64,000 nucleotides of DNA from NCBI RefSeq assembly GCF_029428875.1, contig NZ_JAJSOO010000001.1, positions 5,022,001 through 5,086,000 of the forward strand, written 5' to 3'. Source of the stretch: Streptomyces sp. JH34 (GTDB lineage: Bacteria > Actinomycetota > Actinomycetes > Streptomycetales > Streptomycetaceae). How positions within the stretch are numbered: position 1 is the first letter of the stretch; every line of letters starts with the position of its first letter. A program made the translations under genes and the position numbers. The notes beneath the pieces were generated by a model that was not told where the DNA came from, did not search any database, and saw only the letters and a list, made by a program, of their open reading frames with translations. This document shows, in pieces, positions 24,951-32,698 of this stretch.

Positions 24951-26025
24951 CGCCCGGGCCGCGCCTGTCGCCCTTGCCCGCGCCGCCACCAGCAGCTCCG
25001 CCGCCCGCGCCCGTGAACTTGTCCCGGAGCTTGCCTCCGAGGTCGCCCGCACCGCCCGCGATGTCGCCGACGAGCTTCATCAGCGGGTCCTTGCTGGTGC
25101 GGACCGTGTCCGCGTAGTGCGCGGCGGACTCGCGGAACGAATCCGTCACCGAGGTGTCCTTGTCCTCGTCGCGCTTGGGGTAGTGGCCGTCCATGATGCG
25201 CTGGAAGTCACGGCTCTCCGACCACTTCTTCAGCTCGGCCGCCCGGACCGTGGTGAACGGATGCGTCCGGGGGAGCACATTGAGAATCTTGAGCACGGAG
25301 TCGCGGAGGTCACCGCTCTTCTCGTACTCGTCGGCCTGGGCCAGGAACGCGTCCACATTCATCTCATGGAGATGATTGCCGCCGGCGATCTTCATCAGCC
25401 CGCGCATCGATGCACGCAGATCCTGCCCCACCAGCAGACCGGCCCGGTCCGCGGACAGTTCGGACTTGCGGAACCACTCGCGCAGCGCGGTCACGATGGC
25501 CATGATCGCGACATTGCCGAGCGGGATCCATGCCACCTTGAGCGCGAGGTTGGTGAGGAACAGCAATATCGTGCGGTACACCGAGTGACCGGACAGGGCG
25601 TGGCCCACCTCGTGGCCTACGACGGCACGCATCTCCTCCTCGTCGAGCAGCTCCACCAGCCCGGTGGTCACGACGATGACCGGCTCGTCGAGGCCGATGC
25701 ACATGGCGTTCGGCTGCGGGTTCTGCGTCACGTACATCGAAGGGACCTTCTCGAGGTCCAGGATGTAACAGGCGTCCCGCAACATGTCGTTGAGATGCGC
25801 GAACTGGGCGTCGCTCACCCGGACGGAGTCCGACAGGAAGAGCAGCCGCAGGCTGCGCTCGGGAAGCAGGCCGCTGAGCGCCTTGAACACGGTGTCGAAA
25901 CCGCTCAGCTTGCGCAGGGCCACCAGGGCCGAGCGGTCCGCCGGATGCTCGTAGGCCCGCGAGGAGATGTCCGGGAATCGCCTGCGGTGCCTGCTCGGCA
26001 CGCTCTCGTGACTGGTGTCGGTCAT
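24883..26025 (-). CDS. M48-family zinc metalloprotease, membrane-bound (HtpX-like)
   Basis: 380 residues. The zinc motif HEVGH appears in MRAVVGHEVGHALSGHSVYR at about residue 137, and the third ligand is the Glu in ELSADRAGLLV near 194. Two hydrophobic segments (ILLFLTNLALKVAWI, NVAIMAIVTALREW) sit between them. The first 50 residues resemble the actinomycete M48 group (RKLSGFDTVFKALSGLLPER, LNDMLRDACYILDLEKVPSM). The C-terminal 90 residues end in a Gly/Pro-rich tail after a tail segment of unknown role. It likely degrades damaged membrane proteins. The tail overlaps the convergent gene by 68 bp. Confidence 0.88.
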   Translation of the reverse strand: MTDTSHESVPSRHRRRFPDISSRAYEHPADRSALVALRKLSGFDTVFKALSGLLPERSLRLLFLSDSVRVSDAQFAHLNDMLRDACYILDLEKVPSMYVTQNPQPNAMCIGLDEPVIVVTTGLVELLDEEEMRAVVGHEVGHALSGHSVYRTILLFLTNLALKVAWIPLGNVAIMAIVTALREWFRKSELSADRAGLLVGQDLRASMRGLMKIAGGNHLHEMNVDAFLAQADEYEKSGDLRDSVLKILNVLPRTHPFTTVRAAELKKWSESRDFQRIMDGHYPKRDEDKDTSVTDSFRESAAHYADTVRTSKDPLMKLVGDIAGGAGDLGGKLRDKFTGAGGGAAGGGAGKGDRRGPGATDGSEGTWRRPDPEEGPESGT

Positions 26026-26135
26026 GGATGCCCCCTGTTCGTACGAGACGTTGCTCGTCCCCCTGACAAAAGCCAGCGTATGTGCTGGCGCTACGGTGTG
26101 CGGGGGGCTGTGGATAACTTTGAGGAGCGCCCGGA

Positions 26136-26288
26136 ATGCCGCACACCGCCGTCATGCTCGCCGCAGTGTCCGAGGACCAGGGACCGGGCAACACGCTTCG
26201 CGTCGTGCTGCTCGTCGCACTCGTCGGAGCGGCCCTGCTCGCCTGGATCCTGCTGCGCGGATACCGCAACGACGACAACAACGACTGA
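26136..26288 (+). CDS. Small membrane protein, 50 residues
   Basis: ATG at 26136 with GAGGAG 8 nt upstream. Sequence layout: MPHTAVMLAAVSEDQGPGN, then one helix LRVVLLVALVGAALLAWILL and a polar, acidic tail RGYRNDDNND. It is too short for common ORF cut-offs but has ideal signals. A second gene of the same design follows at 26373. Confidence 0.7.
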   Translation: MPHTAVMLAAVSEDQGPGNTLRVVLLVALVGAALLAWILLRGYRNDDNND

Positions 26289-26372
26289 GTCGGCGTGAGC
26301 GTGCCCGCGACGCCCGCATACGATGTGCGCGACGTCTCCCTCCTGATTCCCGATGGATAGGTCCTGCAGAAG

Positions 26373-26534
26373 ATGAGCCTCTCGAGCACCGCGCACCAGC
26401 TGGTCACCCTCGCCTCCGAAGGCGAGCAGGGTGGTAACCACGAAAGCCTCAGCCCGTACCTCACCGGTGGCGGAGCGCTCGTCGCCCTGCTGCTCCTGCT
26501 GTGGATCACCACGCGCTTCAACCGCGACCGCTGA
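26373..26534 (+). CDS. Small membrane protein, 53 residues
   Basis: ATG at 26373 to TGA at 26532. Starts MSLSSTAHQLVTLASEGEQG, continues with a Gly hinge and one membrane helix (GGGALVALLLLLWITTRF) and ends NRDR. No strong ribosome site. It lies 38 nt before nadD. The pair with the 50-residue protein upstream is likely a conserved streptomycete arrangement; role unknown. Confidence 0.65.
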   Translation: MSLSSTAHQLVTLASEGEQGGNHESLSPYLTGGGALVALLLLLWITTRFNRDR

Positions 26535-26572
26535 GTCCGGGGCGAACAGCTGTACCAGTAGGGTCTGCACGC

Positions 26573-27190
26573 ATGGGAGAGCAGGAAGTGCCTACCGGCC
26601 GCGGCAAGCGCCGCCTGGGCGTGATGGGCGGGACTTTTGACCCGATCCATCACGGACACCTGGTGGCGGCCAGTGAAGTGGCCGCCCACTTCCACCTGGA
26701 CGAGGTGGTCTTCGTCCCGACCGGGCAGCCCTGGCAGAAGAGTCACAAGCAGGTGTCCCCGGCCGAGGACCGTTATCTGATGACGGTCATCGCGACGGCG
26801 TCCAACCCGCAGTTCTCGGTCAGCCGCAGCGACATCGACCGAGGCGGACCGACGTACACGATCGACACGCTGCGGGACCTGCGCACCGCCCACGGCGACG
26901 CGGACCTCTTCTTCATCACCGGCGCCGACGCCCTGTCACAGATCCTGACCTGGCGGGACGCCGAGGAACTGTTCTCGCTCTCCCACTTCATCGGTGTGAC
27001 CCGGCCGGGTCACCTCCTGACCGACGACGGCCTCCCCAAGGGCGGGGTCTCGCTCGTGGAGGTGCCCGCACTGGCGATCTCGTCCACGGACTGCCGCGCC
27101 AGGGTCGCGCAGGGCGAGCCGGTCTGGTACCTGGTGCCGGACGGCGTCGTCCGCTACATCGACAAGCGCCAGCTGTACCGCGGCGAATGA
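26573..27190 (+). CDS. nadD: Nicotinate-nucleotide adenylyltransferase
   Basis: 205 residues. It converts nicotinate mononucleotide and ATP to deamido-NAD. GVMGGTFDPIHHGHLVAASE carries the nucleotidyltransferase T/HxGH signature, and ALAISSTDCRARVAQGEPVW carries the ISST motif. ATG at 26573 is 8 nt after TAGGGT, so it may be leaderless. It forms the conserved nadD - LCP protein - rsfS order with the next two genes. Confidence 0.95.
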   Translation: MGEQEVPTGRGKRRLGVMGGTFDPIHHGHLVAASEVAAHFHLDEVVFVPTGQPWQKSHKQVSPAEDRYLMTVIATASNPQFSVSRSDIDRGGPTYTIDTLRDLRTAHGDADLFFITGADALSQILTWRDAEELFSLSHFIGVTRPGHLLTDDGLPKGGVSLVEVPALAISSTDCRARVAQGEPVWYLVPDGVVRYIDKRQLYRGE

Positions 27191-27209
27191 GCCACGCAGA
27201 GGGGCACCT

Positions 27210-28967
27210 GTGAACGACCGACAGAACCCGTACGACCCGTACCAGCAGCCGCAGATCATCGGCTACGACGAGTACGGGCAGCCGGTCTACCAGCAGCAGG
27301 GGCAGGGGCAGCAGCAGGGGCAGCAGCAGTACGACCCGTACGCCCAGCAGCAGCCCCAACAGCCCCAGCAACAGGACGGCCAGTCGCAGCAGGGCTATGG
27401 CTACGGCTACGACCCGTATGCCGGTGCGCAGCAGCAGTACGACCCGTACGCCGCCCAGCACACCCAGCAGCCCACGCAGCAGCCGCAGCAGCCCACGCAG
27501 CAGGGATACGGCTACGGCGACGACTACGGCGCGTACGGCTACGACACCGGCCGGCAGCCCGCCGTGGACGACTCCACCCAGCAGTGGACCGCGACCCAGG
27601 CCCCTGCCGCGGCCGTGCCGTCACCGCCGGTGCCGGAACAGCGGCGTGAACCCGAGCCACCGGCCGAGCCGGTCGTGCCCGGACAGCGCCGTGCCGACGG
27701 TGAGCCGGGTACCGAGCAGTTCGCCTTCATCGAGGAGCCCGACGAGGACTCCGAAGACGTCATCGACTGGCTGAAATTCACCGAGAGCCGCAGTGAGCGG
27801 CGCGAGGAGGCACGACGGCGCGGCCACAACCGGATGGTCGCACTGATAGTCGTCGTGGCCCTGGTGGTCGTCGGTGGAGCGGGCTACCTCTGGTTCGCCG
27901 GGAAGATCCCGGGCGTCTCGGGCGGCGACGGGCAGAGCACCACGGCGACGGGCCCGCAGAAGCGCGACGTCATCGTCGTCCACCTGCACAACACCAAGAA
28001 GGGCGGCACCTCGACGGCGCTGCTCGTCGACAACGTCACCACCGGGCAGGGCACCACGGTCCTGCTCCCCAATTCGCTCGCCGTGGCAGGGGACGACGGG
28101 TCCACCACCACGCTGGGCAAGTCGGTCGACGACGACGGGTCCACGGGTACCCGTGAGGCGATAGACACCCTGCTCGGGACCAGCATCAGCGGCACCTGGC
28201 GTCTCGACACGCCGTACCTCGAGAACCTCGTCGAGCTCGTCGGCAACATCGAGGTCGACACCGACACGACTGTGCCCGACTCCAAGAAGGGCGCCTCGCC
28301 GCTCGTCGACAAGGGGGAGGGGCAGACGCTGAGCGGCCCGATGGCCGTCGCGTACGCGACCTACCAGGGCGAGGGCGAGCCCGAGGCCAAGCAGCTCATG
28401 CGCTTCGGCCAGGTCATGCGCAGTGTGCTGCGCAAGCTGTCCGAGGACCCCAAGGCCGCGACCGTCACCATCGAGACGCTCGCCCAGATCCTCGACCCGT
28501 CCCTGCCCGAGCAGGACCTGGGCGCCTCGCTGGCGAAGCTCGCCGGGCACGCCAAGGTGGGTGACTACAAGACGGAGCTTCTTCCGGTCCAGGACGACGG
28601 GACCCTCACGGAGAAGGCCACCGCGAGCGTGGTCAAGGAAGTCCTGGGCGGCAAGGTGAAGGCCCCGGAACAGGGTGCGGCGGTACGCGTCGGCATCAAG
28701 AACGCCACGGGGAACACCAAGGGCACCGAGTCCGCGAGGGTCCAGCTCGTCAACGGCGGCTACGCCTTCGTCGACAGTGGCAAGGCGGATACCGCGACGT
28801 CGTCCCAGGTGGTGTATGGGGCCGCTGAGGACAAGGCGAAGGCGGTCGAGGTCGCCAAGACCCTGGGGCTGCCGGAGAGCTCGGTGAAGAAGGGCGAGCC
28901 CGCCGCGAACGCGGACGTGTCCGTCGCCCTCGGACAGGACTACAAGATCCCCGGGCAGACGTCGTAA
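27210..28967 (+). CDS. LytR-CpsA-Psr (LCP) family protein with Gln/Tyr-rich cytoplasmic tail
   Basis: 585 residues. The first ~115 are a low-complexity Gln/Tyr/Gly region with repeated QYDPYA and GYGYGYDPYAG. An acidic linker and one membrane helix (MVALIVVVALVVVGGAGYLW) at about 211-230 come next. The external part holds the LCP domain (TALLVDNVTTGQGTTVLLPN, TPYLENLVELVGNIEVDTDT) and a C-terminal LytR_C domain (AVRVGIKNATGNTKGTESAR). LCP proteins attach wall polymers to peptidoglycan. The usual Arg/Asp pyrophosphate-binding cluster is less obvious than in canonical members. GTG at 27210 has GAGGGG upstream. It is the natural partner of the ribitol-phosphate-type polymer genes at 12-19 kb. 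Confidence 0.85.
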   Translation: MNDRQNPYDPYQQPQIIGYDEYGQPVYQQQGQGQQQGQQQYDPYAQQQPQQPQQQDGQSQQGYGYGYDPYAGAQQQYDPYAAQHTQQPTQQPQQPTQQGYGYGDDYGAYGYDTGRQPAVDDSTQQWTATQAPAAAVPSPPVPEQRREPEPPAEPVVPGQRRADGEPGTEQFAFIEEPDEDSEDVIDWLKFTESRSERREEARRRGHNRMVALIVVVALVVVGGAGYLWFAGKIPGVSGGDGQSTTATGPQKRDVIVVHLHNTKKGGTSTALLVDNVTTGQGTTVLLPNSLAVAGDDGSTTTLGKSVDDDGSTGTREAIDTLLGTSISGTWRLDTPYLENLVELVGNIEVDTDTTVPDSKKGASPLVDKGEGQTLSGPMAVAYATYQGEGEPEAKQLMRFGQVMRSVLRKLSEDPKAATVTIETLAQILDPSLPEQDLGASLAKLAGHAKVGDYKTELLPVQDDGTLTEKATASVVKEVLGGKVKAPEQGAAVRVGIKNATGNTKGTESARVQLVNGGYAFVDSGKADTATSSQVVYGAAEDKAKAVEVAKTLGLPESSVKKGEPAANADVSVALGQDYKIPGQTS

Positions 28968-29027
28968 GGGCTGTCGGCGGTCCGTGAGACCCTAGAGGTC
29001 GATCTGACCGCCGACGAAAGCCTGCAT

Positions 29028-29459
29028 GTGACCGCCACGGACCGCTCCATCGAGCTCATCAACGCCGCCGCTCAGGCGGCCGCCGACCGGCTCGCGCACG
29101 ACATCATCGCCTACGACGTCAGCGATGTGCTGTCGATCACCGACGCCTTCCTGCTGGCTTCGGCCCCCAACGACCGCCAGGTCAAGTCGATCGTCGACGA
29201 GATCGAGGAGCGGCTGCAGAAGGAGCTCGGCGCCAAGCCGGTTCGCCGCGAGGGCGACCGCGACGCCCGCTGGATCCTTCTCGACTACGTCGACATCGTG
29301 ATCCATGTCCAGCACAGCGAGGAGCGTGTGTTCTACGCGCTCGAGCGCCTGTGGAAGGACTGCCCCGAGATCGCCCTCCCCGAGGACGCGGTCAAGACCC
29401 GGGGCAAGGCCGAGGAGCACGCCCAGCTCAACGGCGGCACGGAAGGTGACCAGAGCTGA
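29028..29459 (+). CDS. rsfS: Ribosome silencing factor RsfS
   Basis: 143 residues: HDIIAYDVSDVLSITDAFLL, NDRQVKSIVDEIEERLQKEL, DARWILLDYVDIVIHVQHSE and ERVFYALERLW are the RsfS/Iojap core. It binds L14 on the 50S subunit and blocks subunit joining in slow growth. GTG at 29028. Its TGA overlaps the apparent CTG start of the following gene (CTGA). Confidence 0.93.
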   Translation: MTATDRSIELINAAAQAAADRLAHDIIAYDVSDVLSITDAFLLASAPNDRQVKSIVDEIEERLQKELGAKPVRREGDRDARWILLDYVDIVIHVQHSEERVFYALERLWKDCPEIALPEDAVKTRGKAEEHAQLNGGTEGDQS

Positions 29460-30109
29460 ACGGCAGCAGGAGCGGCAGAGGCCGCAAGATCGTCCTTTGG
29501 CGGCACGGCCAGACGGCGTGGAATCTGGAGCGCCGTTTCCAGGGGTCCACGGACATCGAGCTGACCGAGACCGGCGTCGGGCAGGCCCGCCGCGCCGCCC
29601 GGCTGCTCGCGTCGCTGAAGCCGGACGCCATCGTGGCGTCCGACCTTCGGCGCGCCGCGGCCACGGCCGCCGAGCTCAGCTCGGTCACCGGCCTCGACGT
29701 CGCCCACGACTCCGCATTGCGTGAGACGTATGCGGGCGCCTGGCAGGGGCTCACGCACGAGGAGATCGTCGGCCAGTACGGCGAGCAGTACGCCGCGTGG
29801 AAGCGTGGTGAGCCCGTCCGCAGGGGTGGTGGCGAGCTCGAGACCGAGGTCGCCGACCGGGCCGCCCCTGTGGTGCTGGAGCACGCCGGCAAACTGCCCG
29901 ACGCCGGTACGCTCGTCGTCGTGAGTCACGGTGGCACCATCCGGACCACCATCGGCCGTCTGCTCGGGCTCGAGTCCCACCACTGGGAGGGGCTCGGCGG
30001 GCTCTCCAACTGCTGCTGGTCGGTGCTGGGCGAGGGTGCGCGGGGCTGGCGCCTGCTCGAGCACAATGCCGGGACGCTCCCCGAACCGGTGCTCGGGGAC
30101 GACGATTAG
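29456..30109 (+). CDS. Histidine phosphatase (phosphoglycerate mutase-like), apparent CTG start
   Basis: 217 residues. The catalytic motif RHGQTAWNLERRFQG begins at residue 17 (CTG being 1), with a second histidine in VVVSHGGTIRTTIGRLLG. In frame, TGA at 29447-29449 bars any earlier start. No ATG, GTG or TTG occurs before the RHG motif. CTG at 29456 lies 6 nt after AAGGTGA and overlaps the rsfS stop as CTGA, matching the usual ATGA/GTGA coupling. The first standard start, GTG at 29633, would remove the catalytic His. The substrate of the branch is not certain; phosphosugar or general phosphatase activity is typical. Confidence 0.88.
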   Translation: MNGSRSGRGRKIVLWRHGQTAWNLERRFQGSTDIELTETGVGQARRAARLLASLKPDAIVASDLRRAAATAAELSSVTGLDVAHDSALRETYAGAWQGLTHEEIVGQYGEQYAAWKRGEPVRRGGGELETEVADRAAPVVLEHAGKLPDAGTLVVVSHGGTIRTTIGRLLGLESHHWEGLGGLSNCCWSVLGEGARGWRLLEHNAGTLPEPVLGDDD

Positions 30110-30173
30110 CGGGAGCCCGGAGGTCCTCTCCGGGCGGCGGGGGCCGGATTTCACTTTCCGGCTCGTCGCAGGC

Positions 30174-30179
30174 TAAAGT
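30174..30179 (+). promoter_or_regulatory. -10 element of the first tRNA-Ala
   Basis: TAAAGT with a weak -35 (TCACTT, 17-bp spacer) about 47 nt before the tRNA. Confidence 0.45.
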
Positions 30180-30225
30180 TCTTCTTGTTCGCAGCGCGGA
30201 AACGCAGGGAAACACAGCGGACAGC

Positions 30226-30298
30226 GGGGCTATAGCTCAGTTGGTAGAGCGCCTGCATGGCATGCAGGAGGTCAGGAGTTCAATTCTCCTTAGCTCCA
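30226..30298 (+). tRNA. tRNA-Ala (anticodon GGC), copy 1
   Basis: 73 nt. Acceptor arms GGGGCTA and TAGCTCC pair with the G3-U70 wobble that marks alanine tRNAs. The D-loop AGCTCAGTTGGTAGAGC, anticodon loop ATGGCAT (GGC) and T-arm GGAGTTCAATTCTCC are all regular. CCA is not encoded in full. Identical to 31130-31202. Confidence 0.97.
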
Positions 30299-30305
30299 CA
30301 GTCAA

Positions 30306-30340
30306 GATCCCGTCCCCGACAGGGGGCGGGATCTTTTTTT
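30306..30340 (+). terminator. Intrinsic terminator after tRNA-Ala copy 1
   Basis: Stem gatcccgtcccc / gggggcgggatc followed by eight T residues, a textbook rho-independent site. Confidence 0.9.
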
Positions 30341-30580
30341 GGCGGCCATTCTCGACGCGGCGGTTCATGTGCGCCGGTCGCGCCTCAACTCCCTTGGCCC
30401 GCCTACGACAAGGGCCGTAGGGGTGTTCCGGCGCTGTCTTCGCAGGTGCGAGGGCCGACTCCGTGGGCCTCCTTCGCGACAAAGGCGGTCGGCGGGGCGG
30501 TCGTCGGGCTGACCCCCTCGCGACGCCATGGCAGAATCGGAGCGCCGGAGGGGGCGACGGACCGATCGGGAGGGAGCGCG

Positions 30581-30733
30581 ATGCCTGCGAGCCGCGTACG
30601 GGTCCCGGGTCCGCCCCTCGCGTACATCGCGACCCACCGTCCCGTCACCCTTGATTCCCTCTCGCCCCTTTTCCTCGGCGCCTCGCGCGAGGGCCCCTAC
30701 GCGTGCACGGCCTGCGGCCACCCTCGGAGCTGA
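30581..30733 (+). CDS. Possible small protein, 50 residues
   Basis: ATG at 30581 with GGGAGGGAG upstream at good spacing; ends TGA at 30731. Sequence includes PGPPLAYIATHRPVTLDSLS, PLFLGASREG and a terminal YACTACGHPRS with a Cys-x2-Cys pair. The ATG of the next gene begins 4 nt after its stop, so the two could be translationally coupled. The stretch 30341-30580 before it shows no gene. No family is recognised and the assignment rests on translation signals. Confidence 0.5.
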   Translation: MPASRVRVPGPPLAYIATHRPVTLDSLSPLFLGASREGPYACTACGHPRS

Positions 30734-30737
30734 CCGG

Positions 30738-30971
30738 ATGGGTGCACACAGGCGGAAATGTGACTGGTGCGGCAGCGGTACGCCCATCGTCAGGGACATG
30801 GATCCGGTCAACACGGAGTTCCAGTACTGGTGCGAGGAGTGCGCGCGGGCGCTGATCATAAAAGGCGACCCCATCGAGACGTACCGGGAGCTCGAAGGGG
30901 AGCCCATCTACGGCCGACTCCTCGAGGAGCACTGCACCCTCAAACGGTTCTACTCCTTCGCGACCGCTTGA
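30738..30971 (+). CDS. Small zinc-ribbon protein, 77 residues
   Basis: MGAHRRKCDWCGSGTPIVRD, then FQYWCEECARALIIKGDPIE and YRELEGEPIYGRLLEEHCTL. The CxxC...CxxC pairs (positions 8, 11 and 29, 32) should bind one zinc. ATG at 30738 has GGAG 8 nt upstream; a frame extension back to 30528 is not supported. It sits between two identical tRNA-Ala genes. Function unknown. Confidence 0.7.
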   Translation: MGAHRRKCDWCGSGTPIVRDMDPVNTEFQYWCEECARALIIKGDPIETYRELEGEPIYGRLLEEHCTLKRFYSFATA

Positions 30972-31063
30972 CGAGCTGCCCCCGGTCGGCTTGTTCATGA
31001 TCGGAGCAACCGCTGGTCAGAGCTGCGCGCACCGGTCATATCCGGACGGAGTGGAAACGATTT

Positions 31064-31091
31064 TTGATGGGCCGGTGGGAGCGTGTAATGT
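31064..31091 (+). promoter_or_regulatory. Promoter of tRNA-Ala copy 2
   Basis: TTGATG (31064-31069), 16-bp spacer, TAATGT (31086-31091), placing the start about 32 nt before the tRNA. Confidence 0.65.
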
Positions 31092-31129
31092 TCTCGATGT
31101 CGCCAGGGAAACCGGGCGGCAAACAGTAC

Positions 31130-31202
31130 GGGGCTATAGCTCAGTTGGTAGAGCGCCTGCATGGCATGCAGGAGGTCAGGAGTTCAATTCTCCTTAGCTC
31201 CA
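31130..31202 (+). tRNA. tRNA-Ala (anticodon GGC), copy 2
   Basis: Base-for-base identical to the copy at 30226-30298, with its own promoter and terminator. Confidence 0.97.
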
Positions 31203-31207
31203 CAGTG

Positions 31208-31244
31208 AAGAAGCGGGTCATCCGGATCGGATGACCCGCTTCTT
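31208..31244 (+). terminator. Terminator after tRNA-Ala copy 2
   Basis: Perfect 16-bp stem (aagaagcgggtcatcc with ggatgacccgcttctt), 5-nt loop, short T-rich end. Confidence 0.9.
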
Positions 31245-31559
31245 GTTGTGTCCCTCACCCTCCGACGTGTTCGGCGGTGTACGGGTCAGGCGCGTCCGCT
31301 GCCCAGGGGCCCTGCGCGGGGCACCTGGCAAGCGCGGGCCGTTCCGCGGGCGCCGTCGTACTGCGCGCTGTGCCCGGGCCCGCAGGTGCATCGGAAGGGC
31401 GAGCCGTTCGGAGTCGCGCGGCGGGGGCTCGTACGGCGGCGGGGACCTGTAGGGAGGCGCCGAGTACTGCTGATGCACCTGAGGCGTTCGACCGGACGGC
31501 GGGGACGCGTGGTCCGTCGTCCCGTGCGCAAGGGCTCCGGGCGTTCCCGGGGCCGTGAG

Positions 31560-32215
31560 CGTCCGAGAGCGGACCGCGGTGCCGTGTATGCCTGGTTCGT
31601 CGCCCCGGCCGGGCGCGTCGGGCGGCAGACCCCGGCCGGGCGGCGGAGCCACGGACTCCGTACCGGGGAGCACGGAGGCGCGCATGACCGGATCGGACGC
31701 GGACGGGGGGCGACCGGGCCCGTCAGACCGGTGACGAGCTCCGTGAGCAGGCGTTCGGCCGGACCGGGCAGCAGGCGCAGGGCGAGCACGGCGGCCACCG
31801 CGGTCAGGCAGAGCATGTACGTCACCACGACCCAGGTCGTGGGCCGGCGTGAAGGCCGTGCACCAGGGCGGCGCGCCACGCGGAGTACGCCAGCGCGTGC
31901 AGGGCGTGCCGGCGGCCCGCGATCCTGCCGGGGGCGGCGAACGCGCTGCGCATCGCCCCGGTGGCCGCGGCGACGGTCATCAGCAGCCCGGCCAGTGAGC
32001 CGAAGCAGATGAGACCCGCGGTGCCGCTCACGCCCGTGCCGAACGGTACGAGGGCGCCGAGCGGACCGACGTGCCCGAGCGTGACCTTCACGGTGCCGTG
32101 CAGCAGGAGGAAGCCGAGCGAGGTGACGGCGGCTGCTCGATGGATGCCCTGGCAGACGGGCCGCTGGCGGGTCGAGTGGAACACCCGGTCGGTGGCCAAC
32201 AGGCCCCCGGCTCAT
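31560..32215 (-). pseudogene. Frameshifted integral membrane protein (ferric reductase/cytochrome b-like)
   Basis: Minus strand. ATG at 32215 opens MSRG, but the next residues LLATDRVFHSTRQRPVCQG lie in another frame, reached by dropping one G of a GGGGG run. That frame reads VTSLGFLLLHGTVKVTLGHV, VSGTAGLICFGSLAGLLMTV, AATGAMRSAFA and HALHALAYSAWRAALVHGLH. It stops at 31822. The continuation TTWVVVTYMLCLTAVAAVLA is back in the first frame after a one-base loss near 31845. Two opposite shifts break an otherwise good multi-span protein with haem-type histidines. Real decay or sequencing error are both possible; TTG at 32199 could start the middle part alone. The 3' end beyond 31560 is Pro/Arg-rich and uncertain; 31245-31560 has no convincing gene. 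Confidence 0.65.
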
Positions 32216-32510
32216 ACCCGGGACTGAGCCCAGGGAGGGGGAGGAACGGATCCTGCGATGAGGCTTCATGGGGGCGAGTCCGAACGGCTCGGCAAAGCGG
32301 TCCCGTTGCCGCATGCCAGGTCGCCCTCTACCGGCCGGTACCGGGTCTGAGCGGTTGCCCCGACAGGAGGCAGTACGCGGAGTAACCGCCGGGGCGTGTG
32401 AGTCGTGTGGAAGATTCGCGCCGACCGTGTGCCTGTCGGACGCCCACGTGGCGCGACTCCTACGGCCTCGAGACGGGATGTGTGCCGGGCCGCGCACCGG
32501 GCCCGTGCGG

Positions 32511-32523
32511 TACCCTGACGCCA
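32511..32523 (+). promoter_or_regulatory. Leaderless -10 element of the leuS leader
   Basis: TACCCT (32511-32516) lies 6 nt before the ATG of the leader peptide. The stretch 32216-32510 upstream shows no gene. Confidence 0.6.
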
Positions 32524-32561
32524 TGCGTGCCGTACGCCTTCTGCTCAGCGAGCCGCGCTGA
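32523..32561 (+). CDS. Leucine leader peptide of leuS, 12 residues
   Basis: ATG to TGA encoding MRAVRLLLSEPR. Three consecutive leucine codons (CTT CTG CTC), including the rare CTT, lie mid-peptide. The frame is read from a leaderless start and is followed 45 nt later by an intrinsic terminator and then leuS, the layout of translation attenuation by leucyl-tRNA supply. Confidence 0.75.
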   Translation: MRAVRLLLSEPR

Positions 32562-32605
32562 TCACTCCCGACCGGTGAGAATGCCTGGTCGGACTTGGCG
32601 CGGCG

Positions 32606-32630
32606 TCCCCTCCTGTGCGAGGGGATTTTT
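32606..32630 (+). terminator. Attenuator terminator upstream of leuS
   Basis: Stem tcccctc (32606-32612) and gagggga (32619-32625) followed by TTTTT, the second clear T-tract terminator in the window. A competing pairing ccgacc (32569-32574) with ggtcgg (32587-32592) lies between it and the leader peptide and could serve as part of the switch. Confidence 0.75.
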
Positions 32631-32698
32631 CGTTTCCGCAGACGCGTGTCCGTAGACGTGGGCGCCGGCAGATGACGATCGATGGAGCTTTGAGGATC

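Noticed and set aside
30257..30580. Frame running through tRNA-Ala copy 1
   Set aside because: Begins inside the tRNA and crosses its terminator; only the end from 30581 could be real.
30403..30648. 81-residue minus-strand frame between the tRNAs
   Set aside because: No ribosome site, Pro/Arg-rich, and opposite to the small genes with good signals.
30226..31202. Integrated mobile element between the tRNA-Ala copies
   Set aside because: Repeat pair is complete tRNAs with separate promoters and terminators, and no integrase or phage gene lies between.
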